Shown here: positions 36,366-45,561 of the stretch, in pieces | Numbering within the stretch: position 1 is the first letter of the stretch | Layout: the number at the start of each line of letters is the position of its first letter | Source of the DNA: Ramlibacter agri | GTDB taxonomy: Bacteria > Pseudomonadota > Gammaproteobacteria > Burkholderiales > Burkholderiaceae_C | Length of the DNA: 64,000 nt | Direction: 5' to 3' | Assembly: GCF_012927085.1 (NCBI RefSeq) | Contig: NZ_JABBFX010000002.1 | Coordinates: 558,001 to 622,000, forward strand | Made by a program: the position numbers and the translations under genes | The notes under the pieces: model-generated | The model's input: the letters and a program-made list of their open reading frames with translations, nothing else | Database searches by the model: none | What the model was told of the DNA's origin: nothing

Positions 36366-38567
36366 ATGGACCTGGCCTGGCTTCCTCTTCTCCGCGCGCC
36401 GTCGCCAATGAAGTCGCAATTCGGATGGAAATTCGAGTCCGACATCGACGGCCTGGACCCCTATGTGATCTGGGGCTACGCAACCGATTTCAGCGGCTTC
36501 GGAGATGGAACCAAGCCAGTCACTCTCCCGCTGTTGATCGAGTACGACTCCGAGCCTCACATGACAGCGCAATCGGCGGCGCAGCCTGCATCGGAGAGGA
36601 CGGCCCTTCTCTCCCGTTTGCGTCACGAATTGCGCAACCTCGCCGAACAACGAGCTCACGGCAATAGCGTTGAGCAAGAGCAATCGCGATCCGAAGAAGC
36701 GATGCAACGGAACAGGGCCAAGCAGTTGGTCGTGACCCCGCTGCTGGACCGGTTGCTCAAGGAGTGGGGCGCGACGGTGCCGGAGGTGTATCTGCGACAG
36801 ATTGCCAACACCAAGGCCCACCGCTACACCTTGACTGCGCAGGTATCGCCGCAATTCATCCTTTTTTTTGGCAAGCCCTGGACATTTCCAGGTTCTCCAC
36901 CGATTCAGGTACGTGCGCTTCTTTCGATGCCGCGCGCAGCAGCAGCCCAGATCCGCGAAAGCAAGATTCTTCAAAGCCAGGTCGGTCAACCACAGCAACC
37001 AGCACCGGTACGTGCGCCTTGCATCGCGATCATCGACGACGGCTGTCCGTTTGCCCATGGCAACCTTCGCTACTGGGACAACGTGCATGGCCAGTGGAAG
37101 TCTCGCGTGCGCTTTCTCTGGGACCAAAGCGGCGAGGCATCAGGAACGGCATGGCGCGTGCCCCAACCCATGGGTTACGGCGTCGAACTCGCACAGGACG
37201 ACGTGGATGGATACCTGACGCCCCGAACCTCCTCCAACGGCGAGCTGGATGAAGACGGTTGTTACGCGGATGCGGGATACGGTGCCGTGCAAGCGCGGTG
37301 GACACACGGATCCGTCGTCACCGATCTCGCCGCCGGCGCGCCGAACCCGGTGGCAACCCCTGGGACCGCCGCCGCCGCCGATCTTGCCTCTGCCGCCCCA
37401 ATCATCTTCGTCCAGTTGCCACGCAGCGCGGTCGACGATCCCACCGGCGGCGGCCTGCACAGGTACGTCATCGACGCGCTCCGCTACATCGACGCACGCA
37501 CCAGCGACGCTACAGTCAACCCCGAGACGAAGTGTCCCGTAGTCATCAACCTTTCATACGGGACGTTCGCAGGACCGCACGACGGCACCTCGCCCGTGGA
37601 GGTGGCCATCGACGACTTCCTCGAGCAGCGCCCCGATTGCGCCGTGATGGTTGCGGCCGGGAATGCCTACGATGCAGAGATACATGCCCAAGTGCGCATT
37701 CGGTCGGAGGGAAGCAAGGCCCTGCGCTGGAGCGTCGCCCCAGACGACAAGACGCACTCCTTCATGGAAGTCTGGCTACCGCCGACCGATGAATTCGGGC
37801 AGCCAACGGCGCTCGCCGTGCGATTGATCCCTCCGGCGGGCTTGGGACCCGTTTCTCCGCTGGTGACCATCGGCACCAGCTGGTTCGGGTTCCCGGCTCC
37901 GGGCACGGCCGGTCCGGCGATCTGCGGGATCGTCTATCCAACGAGCACGCCGCAGGGCAAGTACGGGACCATGGCGCTGCTTTGCGTGGCGGGAACGCAA
38001 GGAAGTGGCAATTTGGCGCCAGCAGGCATCTGGACCGTCGAAATCTGCAACCAGGGCAGCGGCACTGTGGAAATAGACGCCTGGATCGAACGGGACGACC
38101 CCTCCTTCCAGGGACGCGGCAAGCAGTCGCGATTTGACGATCCGGATCTCGACTACGTTACGCCGAAGAACACCTTGGGCAGTTACTCGCACGCCGTCCA
38201 TGCCGTCGTGGTCGGTGGCTACCTCGATGCCCAATCTCTCAACCGGCCGCCAGCGGAGTACTCCAGTTCCGGTCCTGGCAGGCTGGGGCACGGACGCAGT
38301 GGACCGGATGTCGCCACCGTTTCGGAAGAAAGTCTCACGGAGCACGGACTTCGGGCGGCGGGCACGCGGACTGGCGATACAGTCCGCCTGAAAGGAACCA
38401 GCGTGGCCAATCCGGTCGCGGCCCGGCGCCTGTTCAACGAACTGTTGAATGGAAACCCGCCGCCTGCCGATTTGCAGAAAGGACTACGCGACAAGGCAGA
38501 CCAGCGCAACCCGTACACCGAAGGACCAGAGCGCGTCGGGGCTGGACGGCTCAGGAAGCTTCCCTAG
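36366..38567 (+). CDS. S8 family (subtilisin-like) serine peptidase, apparently cytoplasmic
   Basis: This 733-residue subtilase has a complete triad: D224 in AIIDDGCPF, H314 in RWTHGSVVTD and S679 in KGTSVANPVAAR, with oxyanion asparagine N433 in VAAGN. An N-terminal ~215-residue region with Glu/Arg-rich helices precedes the catalytic part. About 160 residues between N433 and the C-terminal catalytic piece look like an inserted beta-rich domain. There is no signal peptide, propeptide or anchor, so an intracellular role is likely. It follows the haloperoxidase-like gene by 24 bases. G+C is clearly lower than the surroundings, and an 8-T run lies at 36862-36869. The 3' end overlaps the convergent mscS-like gene by 17 bases. 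Confidence 0.85.
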   Translation: MDLAWLPLLRAPSPMKSQFGWKFESDIDGLDPYVIWGYATDFSGFGDGTKPVTLPLLIEYDSEPHMTAQSAAQPASERTALLSRLRHELRNLAEQRAHGNSVEQEQSRSEEAMQRNRAKQLVVTPLLDRLLKEWGATVPEVYLRQIANTKAHRYTLTAQVSPQFILFFGKPWTFPGSPPIQVRALLSMPRAAAAQIRESKILQSQVGQPQQPAPVRAPCIAIIDDGCPFAHGNLRYWDNVHGQWKSRVRFLWDQSGEASGTAWRVPQPMGYGVELAQDDVDGYLTPRTSSNGELDEDGCYADAGYGAVQARWTHGSVVTDLAAGAPNPVATPGTAAAADLASAAPIIFVQLPRSAVDDPTGGGLHRYVIDALRYIDARTSDATVNPETKCPVVINLSYGTFAGPHDGTSPVEVAIDDFLEQRPDCAVMVAAGNAYDAEIHAQVRIRSEGSKALRWSVAPDDKTHSFMEVWLPPTDEFGQPTALAVRLIPPAGLGPVSPLVTIGTSWFGFPAPGTAGPAICGIVYPTSTPQGKYGTMALLCVAGTQGSGNLAPAGIWTVEICNQGSGTVEIDAWIERDDPSFQGRGKQSRFDDPDLDYVTPKNTLGSYSHAVHAVVVGGYLDAQSLNRPPAEYSSSGPGRLGHGRSGPDVATVSEESLTEHGLRAAGTRTGDTVRLKGTSVANPVAARRLFNELLNGNPPPADLQKGLRDKADQRNPYTEGPERVGAGRLRKLP

Positions 38568-39858
38568 GCGAAGACCGGCTGTCGGTCAACGGCAGCCCCT
38601 GAGAATGCACGTGCACCACCCGCTGCGGATACGGAATATCGATCCCCGCCGCCCGCAGCGCCGCCAGCACCCGGAAGTTGACATCCGAGATCACGCCGCC
38701 CTGCCCGTTCTGCGGGTCCTCGATCCAGAAGGCCAGCACGAACTCCAGGCCGTCGGCGCCGAAGGCCTTCAACTGCACGCTCGGGCCCGGCGTGACAAGC
38801 ACGCGCGGCGCGCCGGTGGCGGCGTCCAGCAGGATCTGCTTCACCTGCTGCGGATCGGCGTCGTAGCTCACCGCCACTTGCGTGGTCAGCAGCACGCGCG
38901 GGTCGGCCAGCGACAGGTTCTCGATGCGCTCGGTGATCAGCTTCTCGTTCGGCACCACCGACTCGCGGCCGCCCAGCGAGCGAATCAAGGTGTAGCGGGT
39001 CTTGATGTCGACCACCACGCCTTCGAAGTTGTCCACGCGCACCGTGTCGCCGATGCGCAGGCTGCGCTCGAACAGGATGACGAAGCCGCTGACGTAGTTG
39101 GCCGCCAGCTTCTGCAGGCCGAAGCCGAGGCCCACGCCGAGCGCGCCGCCCAGCACGGATAGGGCCGTCAGGTCCACGCCCACCGCCGACAGCGCGAACA
39201 GCACGCCGAGCAGCAGCAGCACGGCGCGGATGGCGTTGGCGGCCACCTTGCGCAGCGACAGGTCGGTGACCGTGTCGCGCAGCACCTTCTGCTCCAGCGC
39301 CGCCGACACCCACAGCGCCAGCGCCAGCACGAAGCTGGTCGAGAGCACGCCCTGCACGATGGACAGCAGGTTGATGTTGGACTTGCCGAAGGAGAACTGG
39401 ATCTTCTCCATCTCCTCCATCACCACCGGCAACAGGCCGAGGATCCAGAGCGCGGCCGCCGCCCAGGCAACCCAGGAGATCAACAGCTCCACCAGCCGCG
39501 CCAGCGCCGAGGACGGAAAGACCACCGTGAACACGCGCGCGACCAGCCGGATGCCCGCCAGCGCCGCCAGCACCGGCACCACGATGCGCAGCAGCGGCAC
39601 GGCGTGGTATTCGCCCACGACGAGCTTCGCGGTATAGGTGAAGGCCAGCGCAAGCAGCGGGAACAGCACGCCGTCAAACAGCGCGCGCCCGTACCAGATG
39701 GAATCGGCCTTGCGGCGGCGGCCGCTCAGCCAGCAGATCGCGAAGGCGATCACGAGGCAGCCGACCAGGGCCCAGATGTCCCAGGCCGTGGACCCGGTGT
39801 CCAGGTCGTGGATGAAACGCCCGAGGTCGTCCAGCCCTTGTACTTCTCTTTCCGTCAC
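38551..39858 (-). CDS. MscS-family mechanosensitive ion channel
   Basis: This 435-residue inner-membrane protein has about five to six membrane helices, ending in the pore helix GGALGVGLGFGLQKLAANYVSG near residue 260. The MscS beta domain (RSLRIGDTVRVDNFEGVVVDI) and an alpha/beta C-terminal domain follow. It would open under membrane tension and release solutes on osmotic downshift. The GTG at 39858 forms a GTGA overlap with the upstream enoyl-CoA hydratase gene, which fixes the start. The pairing with metabolic genes is probably only transcriptional. Confidence 0.92.
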   Translation of the reverse strand: MTEREVQGLDDLGRFIHDLDTGSTAWDIWALVGCLVIAFAICWLSGRRRKADSIWYGRALFDGVLFPLLALAFTYTAKLVVGEYHAVPLLRIVVPVLAALAGIRLVARVFTVVFPSSALARLVELLISWVAWAAAALWILGLLPVVMEEMEKIQFSFGKSNINLLSIVQGVLSTSFVLALALWVSAALEQKVLRDTVTDLSLRKVAANAIRAVLLLLGVLFALSAVGVDLTALSVLGGALGVGLGFGLQKLAANYVSGFVILFERSLRIGDTVRVDNFEGVVVDIKTRYTLIRSLGGRESVVPNEKLITERIENLSLADPRVLLTTQVAVSYDADPQQVKQILLDAATGAPRVLVTPGPSVQLKAFGADGLEFVLAFWIEDPQNGQGGVISDVNFRVLAALRAAGIDIPYPQRVVHVHSQGLPLTDSRSSPREAS

Positions 39859-40634
39859 GATGTCCAGTTCGGCTTTCTCTTCTGCGTGAAGGCAGCCACG
39901 CCCTCCTGGGCGCAGTCCTCCATCATGTTGGCCGCCATGGTCTGGCTGGCCAGCTGGTAGGCGGCTTCGGCGCCCATCTCGCGCTGGCGGTAGAAGAGTT
40001 CCTTGCCCATGGCGAGCGCGAGGCGCGGCTTGGCGAGGATACTGGCGACCAGCTGCTCCACCCCGGCATCCAGTTGCGCAGCCGCCACGGCGCGGTTCAC
40101 CAGCCCGCGCGCCTGCGCCTCGGCCGCGGAAATGAATTCGCCGGTCAGCAGCATCTCCATCGCCTGCTTGGCGCCCACGTTGCGCAGCAGCGGCACGCTG
40201 GGCGTGGCGCAGAACAGGCCGAAGTTGACGCCGCTGACGGCGAAGCTCGCGTCCTCCGATGCCACCGCCAGGTCGCACTGGGCCACCAGCTGGCAACCGG
40301 CCGCCGTGGCCAGGCCCTGCACCCGCGCGATGACGGGCACCGGCAGCTTCTGGATGGACAGCATCATGCGGCTGCAGCGCGCGAACAGCTGCTGGTAGTA
40401 GTCCAGCGCGGGCCGCGCGATCATTTCCTTCAGGTGGTGGCCGGCGCTGAAGGCCTTGCCCTCGGCGGCCAGCACCACGACGCGCACGCTTTCGTCATCC
40501 TTGATGCGGTCCAGCGCGGCCTGCAGCGCGGCGATCATCTCCCCGCTGAGCGCATTGAAGCTCGCCGGCCGGTTGAGCGTGAGCGTGACGACGCCGCGCG
40601 CATCCCTGCGCTCCAGCAGCACCTGGTCTTCCAT
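39855..40634 (-). CDS. enoyl-CoA hydratase
   Basis: This 259-residue crotonase-fold enzyme starts MEDQVLLERRDARGVVTLTL. Oxyanion segments are KAFSAGHHLKEM and QGLATAAGCQLVAQCDLAVA, and later FGLFCATPSVPLLRNVG. The usual catalytic glutamates of classic hydratases are replaced (Q in AAGCQL, no PE pair). This is the pattern of the ECHDC3-like branch, whose chemistry is uncertain. It lies between a histone-deacetylase-like gene (11 bases upstream) and the mscS-like gene. The exact reaction is therefore open. Confidence 0.85.
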   Translation of the reverse strand: MEDQVLLERRDARGVVTLTLNRPASFNALSGEMIAALQAALDRIKDDESVRVVVLAAEGKAFSAGHHLKEMIARPALDYYQQLFARCSRMMLSIQKLPVPVIARVQGLATAAGCQLVAQCDLAVASEDASFAVSGVNFGLFCATPSVPLLRNVGAKQAMEMLLTGEFISAAEAQARGLVNRAVAAAQLDAGVEQLVASILAKPRLALAMGKELFYRQREMGAEAAYQLASQTMAANMMEDCAQEGVAAFTQKRKPNWTS

Positions 40635-40645
40635 GTTGCTTCTTC

Positions 40646-41599
40646 CTACAGGTCGGCGAGGGCGCGCAGGTGCGCTTCGACGCTGCGGCCCAGCGCATCG
40701 AGGTTGTAGCCGCCTTCCAGGCTGGACACGATGCGGCCTTTGGCGTGGCGCTGCGCCACCGCGCGCAGCTGCTTCGTCATCCAGGCGTAGTCGGCTTCCA
40801 CCAGGCCCATCTGGCCGAGGTCGTCCTCGCGGTGGGCGTCGAAGCCGGCGCTGATGAAGATCATCTCCGGCTTGAACGCCTCCAGCCGCGGCAGCCACTG
40901 CTCCTCGACCAGCTCGCGCACGGCCGGGCCCTTGGTATAGGCCGGCACCGGCAGGTTGACCATGTTGGCCGCATGCGGGCCGAAGCCGCTGTACGGATAG
41001 AAGGGGTGCTGGAAGAAGCTCACCATCAGCACACGTTCGTCGCCGGCCAGGATGTCCTCGGTGCCGTTGCCGTGGTGCACGTCGAAGTCGACGATGGCCA
41101 CGCGCTTCAAGCCATGGCGCTCGAGCGCATAGCGCGCCGCGATCGCGATGTTGTTGAAGAAGCAGAAGCCCATCGCGCGGTCGCGGCAGGCGTGGTGCCC
41201 CGGCGGGCGCACGGCGCAGAAGGCGTTCTCGACCTCGCCGGCCATCACGGCATCGGTGGCCGCCAGCGCCGCACCGGCCGCGCGCAGCACGGCGTTCCAG
41301 GTGTGGCGGTTCATGGCCGTGTCCGGGTCGATGTGCACATGGTCGATGCCGCCCGCGTCCTCCTGCTCGCGCAGTTCTTCGGCCAGGCCGCGGACGCCCG
41401 CGACGTGCATGCGCTCGTGCGCCAGTTCGATCTGTTCGGTGCTCGCCAGCGGCGCCTCCCGCCGCTCGAGCGCGTCGCCCACGCCGGAGGCAAGCAGGCG
41501 GTCCTCGATCGCATCGAGCCGCTCGGGACACTCCGGGTGTCCCCGCCCCATGTCGTGGCGCCTGCAGTCCGGATGCGAGAAATACCCGGTCTTGTTCAT
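40646..41599 (-). CDS. histone deacetylase family protein (acetylpolyamine amidohydrolase-like)
   Basis: This 317-residue zinc-dependent deacetylase family member starts MNKTGYFSHPDCRRHDMGRG. Catalytic histidines are in RPPGHHA near residue 135. Zinc ligands are in DFDVHHGNGT near 175-180 and GFDAHREDDLG near 260. The active-site tyrosine region is LEGGYNL near 298. Bacterial members remove acyl groups from polyamines, lysines or small molecules such as acetoin-related compounds. It heads the hdac-ech-mscS run. It is divergent from moxR with only 47 bases between. Confidence 0.92.
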   Translation of the reverse strand: MNKTGYFSHPDCRRHDMGRGHPECPERLDAIEDRLLASGVGDALERREAPLASTEQIELAHERMHVAGVRGLAEELREQEDAGGIDHVHIDPDTAMNRHTWNAVLRAAGAALAATDAVMAGEVENAFCAVRPPGHHACRDRAMGFCFFNNIAIAARYALERHGLKRVAIVDFDVHHGNGTEDILAGDERVLMVSFFQHPFYPYSGFGPHAANMVNLPVPAYTKGPAVRELVEEQWLPRLEAFKPEMIFISAGFDAHREDDLGQMGLVEADYAWMTKQLRAVAQRHAKGRIVSSLEGGYNLDALGRSVEAHLRALADL

Positions 41600-41646
41600 C
41601 GGTCCCCCCTTCGGCACCCGCCAAATTGGGATAAGGTCATGCCTTT

Positions 41647-42567
41647 ATGGATGCACGACAAAAACTCAAAACGCTCCTCGGCCAGCTTAACACGGTGATC
41701 GTCGGGAAGCCCGCGCAGGTGCGGGACTGCGTGGCCTGCCTGCTGGCGGGCGGCCACCTGCTGATCGAGGACGTGCCCGGGGTCGGCAAGACCACCCTCG
41801 CTCACGCGCTGGCGCGGGCCTTCGGGCTGCAGTTCTCGCGGGTGCAGTTCACCGCGGACCTGATGCCCAGCGACCTCTCCGGCGTGTCGATCTACGACCG
41901 CGGCAAGGAGAGCTTCGTCTTCCATCCGGGCCCGGTGTTCGCGCAGGTGCTGCTCGCCGACGAGATCAACCGCGCCAGCCCCAAGACGCAGAGCGCGCTG
42001 CTGGAGGCGATGGAGGAACACCAGGTGACGGTGGAAGGCGAAACGCGCGCCCTGCCCTCGCCCTTCTTCGTCATCGCCACGCAGAACCCGCACGACCAGC
42101 TGGGCACCTTCGCGCTGCCCGAGTCGCAGCTCGATCGCTTCCTGATGCGCATTTCCCTCGGCTACCCGGACCGCGCGGCGGAGCGCGCCCTCTTCACCGG
42201 CGCCGACCGGCGCGACATGGTGGAGCACCTGGAAAACACGCTGGCGCCGATCGAGCTGCAGGCCTTGCAGCAGCAGGTGCTGGACATCCATGCGGCCGAC
42301 CCGCTGCTCGATTACGTGCAGGACCTGATTGCCGCCACCCGCAGCGGCCGCTGGTTCCTGCAGGGCCTGAGCCCGCGCGCCGGCATCGCGGTGATCCGCG
42401 CGGCCAAGGCGCAGGCGCTGCTCTCGGGCCGCGACTACGTGGCGCCGGACGACGTGCAGGCCATCTTCCCGCAGACCGTGGCCCACCGCCTGGTGCCCGT
42501 GGGCGACGCCGGCCGCGGCCCCGTCGAACAGGTGCGGGCGATGCTGGAAGGCGTCGCACTTCCCTGA
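41647..42567 (+). CDS. MoxR-family AAA+ ATPase
   Basis: This 306-residue AAA+ protein has Walker A EDVPGVGKTTLAHAL near residue 45, Walker B VLLADEINRASPKTQSALLEAMEE near 108, and sensor residues in VIATQNP. The C-terminal lid is typical of MoxR. These ATPases act as chaperones with the DUF58 protein encoded next, in assembly of membrane or periplasmic complexes. It is the first gene of a three-gene MoxR-DUF58-transglutaminase operon. Confidence 0.93.
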   Translation: MDARQKLKTLLGQLNTVIVGKPAQVRDCVACLLAGGHLLIEDVPGVGKTTLAHALARAFGLQFSRVQFTADLMPSDLSGVSIYDRGKESFVFHPGPVFAQVLLADEINRASPKTQSALLEAMEEHQVTVEGETRALPSPFFVIATQNPHDQLGTFALPESQLDRFLMRISLGYPDRAAERALFTGADRRDMVEHLENTLAPIELQALQQQVLDIHAADPLLDYVQDLIAATRSGRWFLQGLSPRAGIAVIRAAKAQALLSGRDYVAPDDVQAIFPQTVAHRLVPVGDAGRGPVEQVRAMLEGVALP

Positions 42568-42576
42568 GAAACGCGC

Positions 42577-43554
42577 GTGGATGCCGCCACCCTGAACCCG
42601 CTCTCCCTGGTCCGCCGCCGCTTCCGCCAGTGGTGGCAGGCCCGCCTGCCCCTCACCGATACCTACACGCTCACCCAGCGCAACGTCTACATCCTGCCCA
42701 CGCGTCCGGGCTGGATGCTGGCCTTGACCCTGCTCGTGCTGCTGGTCGGGTCCATCAACTACCAGCTGAACCTGGGCTATCTGCTCACTTTCCTGCTGGC
42801 CGGCAGCGCCCTGGTGGGCATGCACGTCTGCCACGCGACCCTGCGCGGGCTGACCTTGAACCTGCAGACGCCGGCGCAGCAGTTCGCCGGCACCGCCGCC
42901 ACCCTGTCGGTGGTCCTGAGCAACGCGCGCAAGTCGGTGCGGCACAGCATCGGGCTGGCGGTGCTGGACGCGACCCACGAAGACCACTGGACCTGGACCG
43001 ACGTGCCCGCCGAAGGCAGCTGCACGGTGCAGGTCGCCTTCCGGCCCGAAAAGCGCGGGCTGCACCGGGTGCCGCCGCTGACGGCCGAGACCCGTTTTCC
43101 GCTGGGCACCTTCCGCGTCTGGACGGTGTGGCGGCCGGCCGCGCAGGTGCTGGTCTACCCGGCGCCCGAGCTGCATCCGCCGCCGCTGCCGCCGGGCGAG
43201 CCGCGCGCCGGCGGCGCCGCCGCGGCCCGCGCACAGAGCACCGGCGAATTCGAAGGCGTGCGCGCCTACCGGCGCGGCGACCCGCTGAAGCTGGTGGTGT
43301 GGAAGAAGGCGGCCAAGTCCGATGAACTCGTGAGCCGCGACACCATGCAGGCGCAGCGCTATGAGCTGTGGCTGGACTTCGCCGGCGCCGGCCACCAGGA
43401 CCGCGAAGGACGCATCTCGCGCCTGGCGGCCTGGGTGTTGCAGGCCGACAAGCTGGACCAGGACTACGGCCTGCGCCTGCCCGGACTGCAAATCAAGCCC
43501 GGGAGCGGCGAAGCCCACAAGCGGCGCTGCCTGGAGGCGCTGGCCCTATGCTGA
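42577..43554 (+). CDS. DUF58 domain-containing membrane protein
   Basis: This 325-residue protein has two membrane helices near residues 45-85 and the DUF58 signature GEFEGVRAYRRGDPLKLVVWKKAAK near 225. The domain has a von Willebrand A-like fold and is almost always encoded beside MoxR and a transglutaminase-like protein. The start is GTG at 42577, as no in-frame ATG precedes the conserved part. Its stop overlaps the following ATG. The molecular role is not known. Confidence 0.88.
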   Translation: MDAATLNPLSLVRRRFRQWWQARLPLTDTYTLTQRNVYILPTRPGWMLALTLLVLLVGSINYQLNLGYLLTFLLAGSALVGMHVCHATLRGLTLNLQTPAQQFAGTAATLSVVLSNARKSVRHSIGLAVLDATHEDHWTWTDVPAEGSCTVQVAFRPEKRGLHRVPPLTAETRFPLGTFRVWTVWRPAAQVLVYPAPELHPPPLPPGEPRAGGAAAARAQSTGEFEGVRAYRRGDPLKLVVWKKAAKSDELVSRDTMQAQRYELWLDFAGAGHQDREGRISRLAAWVLQADKLDQDYGLRLPGLQIKPGSGEAHKRRCLEALALC

Positions 43555-45557
43555 ACCTGCGCTTGCGCCTGGCCGCCCTGCCGCGCGACGCGCGCGACAC
43601 GCTGTTCCTGCTGGTCGTGATCGGCTGGGTGCTGCTGCCCCACATCGGCAACCTGCCCTGGTGGTGCACGCTGCTGGCCGCGGGCGTGCTGCTGTGGCGC
43701 GGCACGCTGGCCGTGCAGGGCAAGCCGCTGCCCGGCAAGTGGTGGCTGTTCGGCCTGCTGGCCGCCACCCTGGGTGCGACCTGGCTGACGCACCGCACGC
43801 TGCTCGGGCGCGACGCCGGCGTGACCTTGATCGTGGTGCTGCTGGCGCTGAAGACGCTGGAACTGCGCGCGCGACGCGACGCCTTCGTGGTGTTCTTCCT
43901 GAGCTTCTTCACGATGCTCACCAACTTCTTCTTCTCGCAGTCGCTGCCGGTGGCGGCCGCGATGCTGGTGGCGCTGCTGGGACTGCTGACGGCGTTGGTC
44001 AATGCCCACATGCCGGTGGGCCGGCCTTCGCTGGCCGAAGCGGCGCGCACCGCCGGCTGGATGGCCTTGCTGGGCGCACCGGTGATGGCGCTGCTGTTCG
44101 TGCTGTTCCCGCGCTTCGCGCCGCTGTGGGGCATTCCGAGCGATGCGATGACGGGGCGCAGCGGCCTGTCCTCGCAGATGCAGATCGGCAACGTGGCGCA
44201 GCTGGCGCTGGACGACAGCATCGCCTTCCGCGTCAAGTGGCAAGGCAACCCGCCGCCGCAGGACCAGCTGTACTTCCGCGGACCGGTGTTCGCCGATTTC
44301 GACGGCCGCGAGTGGCGGCCGCTGGCGCCGCGCCTGGCGGCCCGCTTCCCGCCGATCCGCATCGAGGAGCCCATGCTCCAGGTTGCCGGCACGCCGATCC
44401 GCTACGAGCTGACGATGGAGCCGAACAACCGGCCCTGGCTGCTGACGCTGGACGCCGCCGTGCAGCCGCCGCAAGCGCCCGGCCTGGTCGCGGCCATGAG
44501 CGGCGACCTGCAATGGGTGGCCTCGCGGCCCGTCGTCGACCTGCTGCGCTACACCGCCGAAAGCTACCCGCAGTTCCGCTACGGGCCGCGCCGGCGCGCC
44601 GCCGTGCTCACCGAGTACCGCCAGCTGCCGGCGGGCTTCAACCCGCGCACGATCGAGCTGGCCGGCGAGATCCAGCGCGAGCATCCGGGCGCCGACTCCG
44701 CCGTCCTCGTCGACGCGGTGATGGACCGGCTGCGCACCGGCGGCTACCGCTACACGCTGGAGCCGGGGCAGTACGGGCAGGACACGGCCGACGAGTTCTG
44801 GTTCGACAAGAAGGAAGGCTTCTGCGAGCACATCGCGTCGTCCTTCGTGGTGCTGGTGCGCGCGCTGGGCATCCCGGCGCGCATCGTCACCGGCTACCAG
44901 GGCGGGCAGCGGAACAACGTCGACAACTACTGGATCGTGCGGCAGAGCGACGCGCATGCCTGGGCCGAGGTCTGGTTCGACGGCCGCGGCTGGACGCGCG
45001 TGGACCCGACCTCGGCGGTCGCGCCGGGCCGCACCGGCACCTTCGAGCGCCTGCTGCCGCCGCGCGGCGTGTTCGCCAATGCCATGGACACCGTCAGTCC
45101 CAACCTCGTGGCCTCGATGCGCGCGGCCTGGGAGGCGATGAACAACGGCTGGAACCAGTGGATCCTGAACTACACGCAGAGCCGGCAGCTGAACCTGCTG
45201 CGCAATCTGGGCTTCGAGTCGCCGAGCTGGGAGGACCTGAGCTACCTGTTGCTGGCGATCATCGTGGTGGCCGCCCTGGCGGGCGCCGCCTGGACCTGGT
45301 GGGACCGGTTGCAGCACGACCCCTGGCTGCGCCTGCTGGGCCGCGCCCGCAAGCGCCTGCGCGCCGCCGGCCTGGAAACGGGCCACAACGTCGCGCCCCG
45401 CCAGATCGCGAATCTTGTCACGGCCCGCTTCGGCGAAGATGCGCGACGATTGGCGGATTGGCTGCTGCGCCTGGAAGCGCAGCGCTATGCCCGTCAGCCG
45501 GGCGCCTCGCTGCAGGCGCTGCGGCGTGAATTCCAACAGCTTCCCTGGCCGACCTGA
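43548..45557 (+). CDS. transglutaminase-like membrane protein (DUF3488 + transglutaminase core + DUF4129)
   Basis: This 669-residue protein has about six N-terminal membrane helices (DUF3488, residues 15-190), then a large periplasmic part with a transglutaminase core. The Cys-His-Asp triad is visible in EGFCEHIASSF, DAHAWAEVWF and VDPTSAV (about residues 425-490). A last membrane helix near 570 precedes a DUF4129-like cytoplasmic tail. It is probably a protease or amide-forming enzyme working with the MoxR and DUF58 partners at the membrane. A TgpA-type envelope role is known for the homologue in Pseudomonas. Confidence 0.9.
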   Translation: MLNLRLRLAALPRDARDTLFLLVVIGWVLLPHIGNLPWWCTLLAAGVLLWRGTLAVQGKPLPGKWWLFGLLAATLGATWLTHRTLLGRDAGVTLIVVLLALKTLELRARRDAFVVFFLSFFTMLTNFFFSQSLPVAAAMLVALLGLLTALVNAHMPVGRPSLAEAARTAGWMALLGAPVMALLFVLFPRFAPLWGIPSDAMTGRSGLSSQMQIGNVAQLALDDSIAFRVKWQGNPPPQDQLYFRGPVFADFDGREWRPLAPRLAARFPPIRIEEPMLQVAGTPIRYELTMEPNNRPWLLTLDAAVQPPQAPGLVAAMSGDLQWVASRPVVDLLRYTAESYPQFRYGPRRRAAVLTEYRQLPAGFNPRTIELAGEIQREHPGADSAVLVDAVMDRLRTGGYRYTLEPGQYGQDTADEFWFDKKEGFCEHIASSFVVLVRALGIPARIVTGYQGGQRNNVDNYWIVRQSDAHAWAEVWFDGRGWTRVDPTSAVAPGRTGTFERLLPPRGVFANAMDTVSPNLVASMRAAWEAMNNGWNQWILNYTQSRQLNLLRNLGFESPSWEDLSYLLLAIIVVAALAGAAWTWWDRLQHDPWLRLLGRARKRLRAAGLETGHNVAPRQIANLVTARFGEDARRLADWLLRLEAQRYARQPGASLQALRREFQQLPWPT

Positions 45558-45561
45558 ACCG

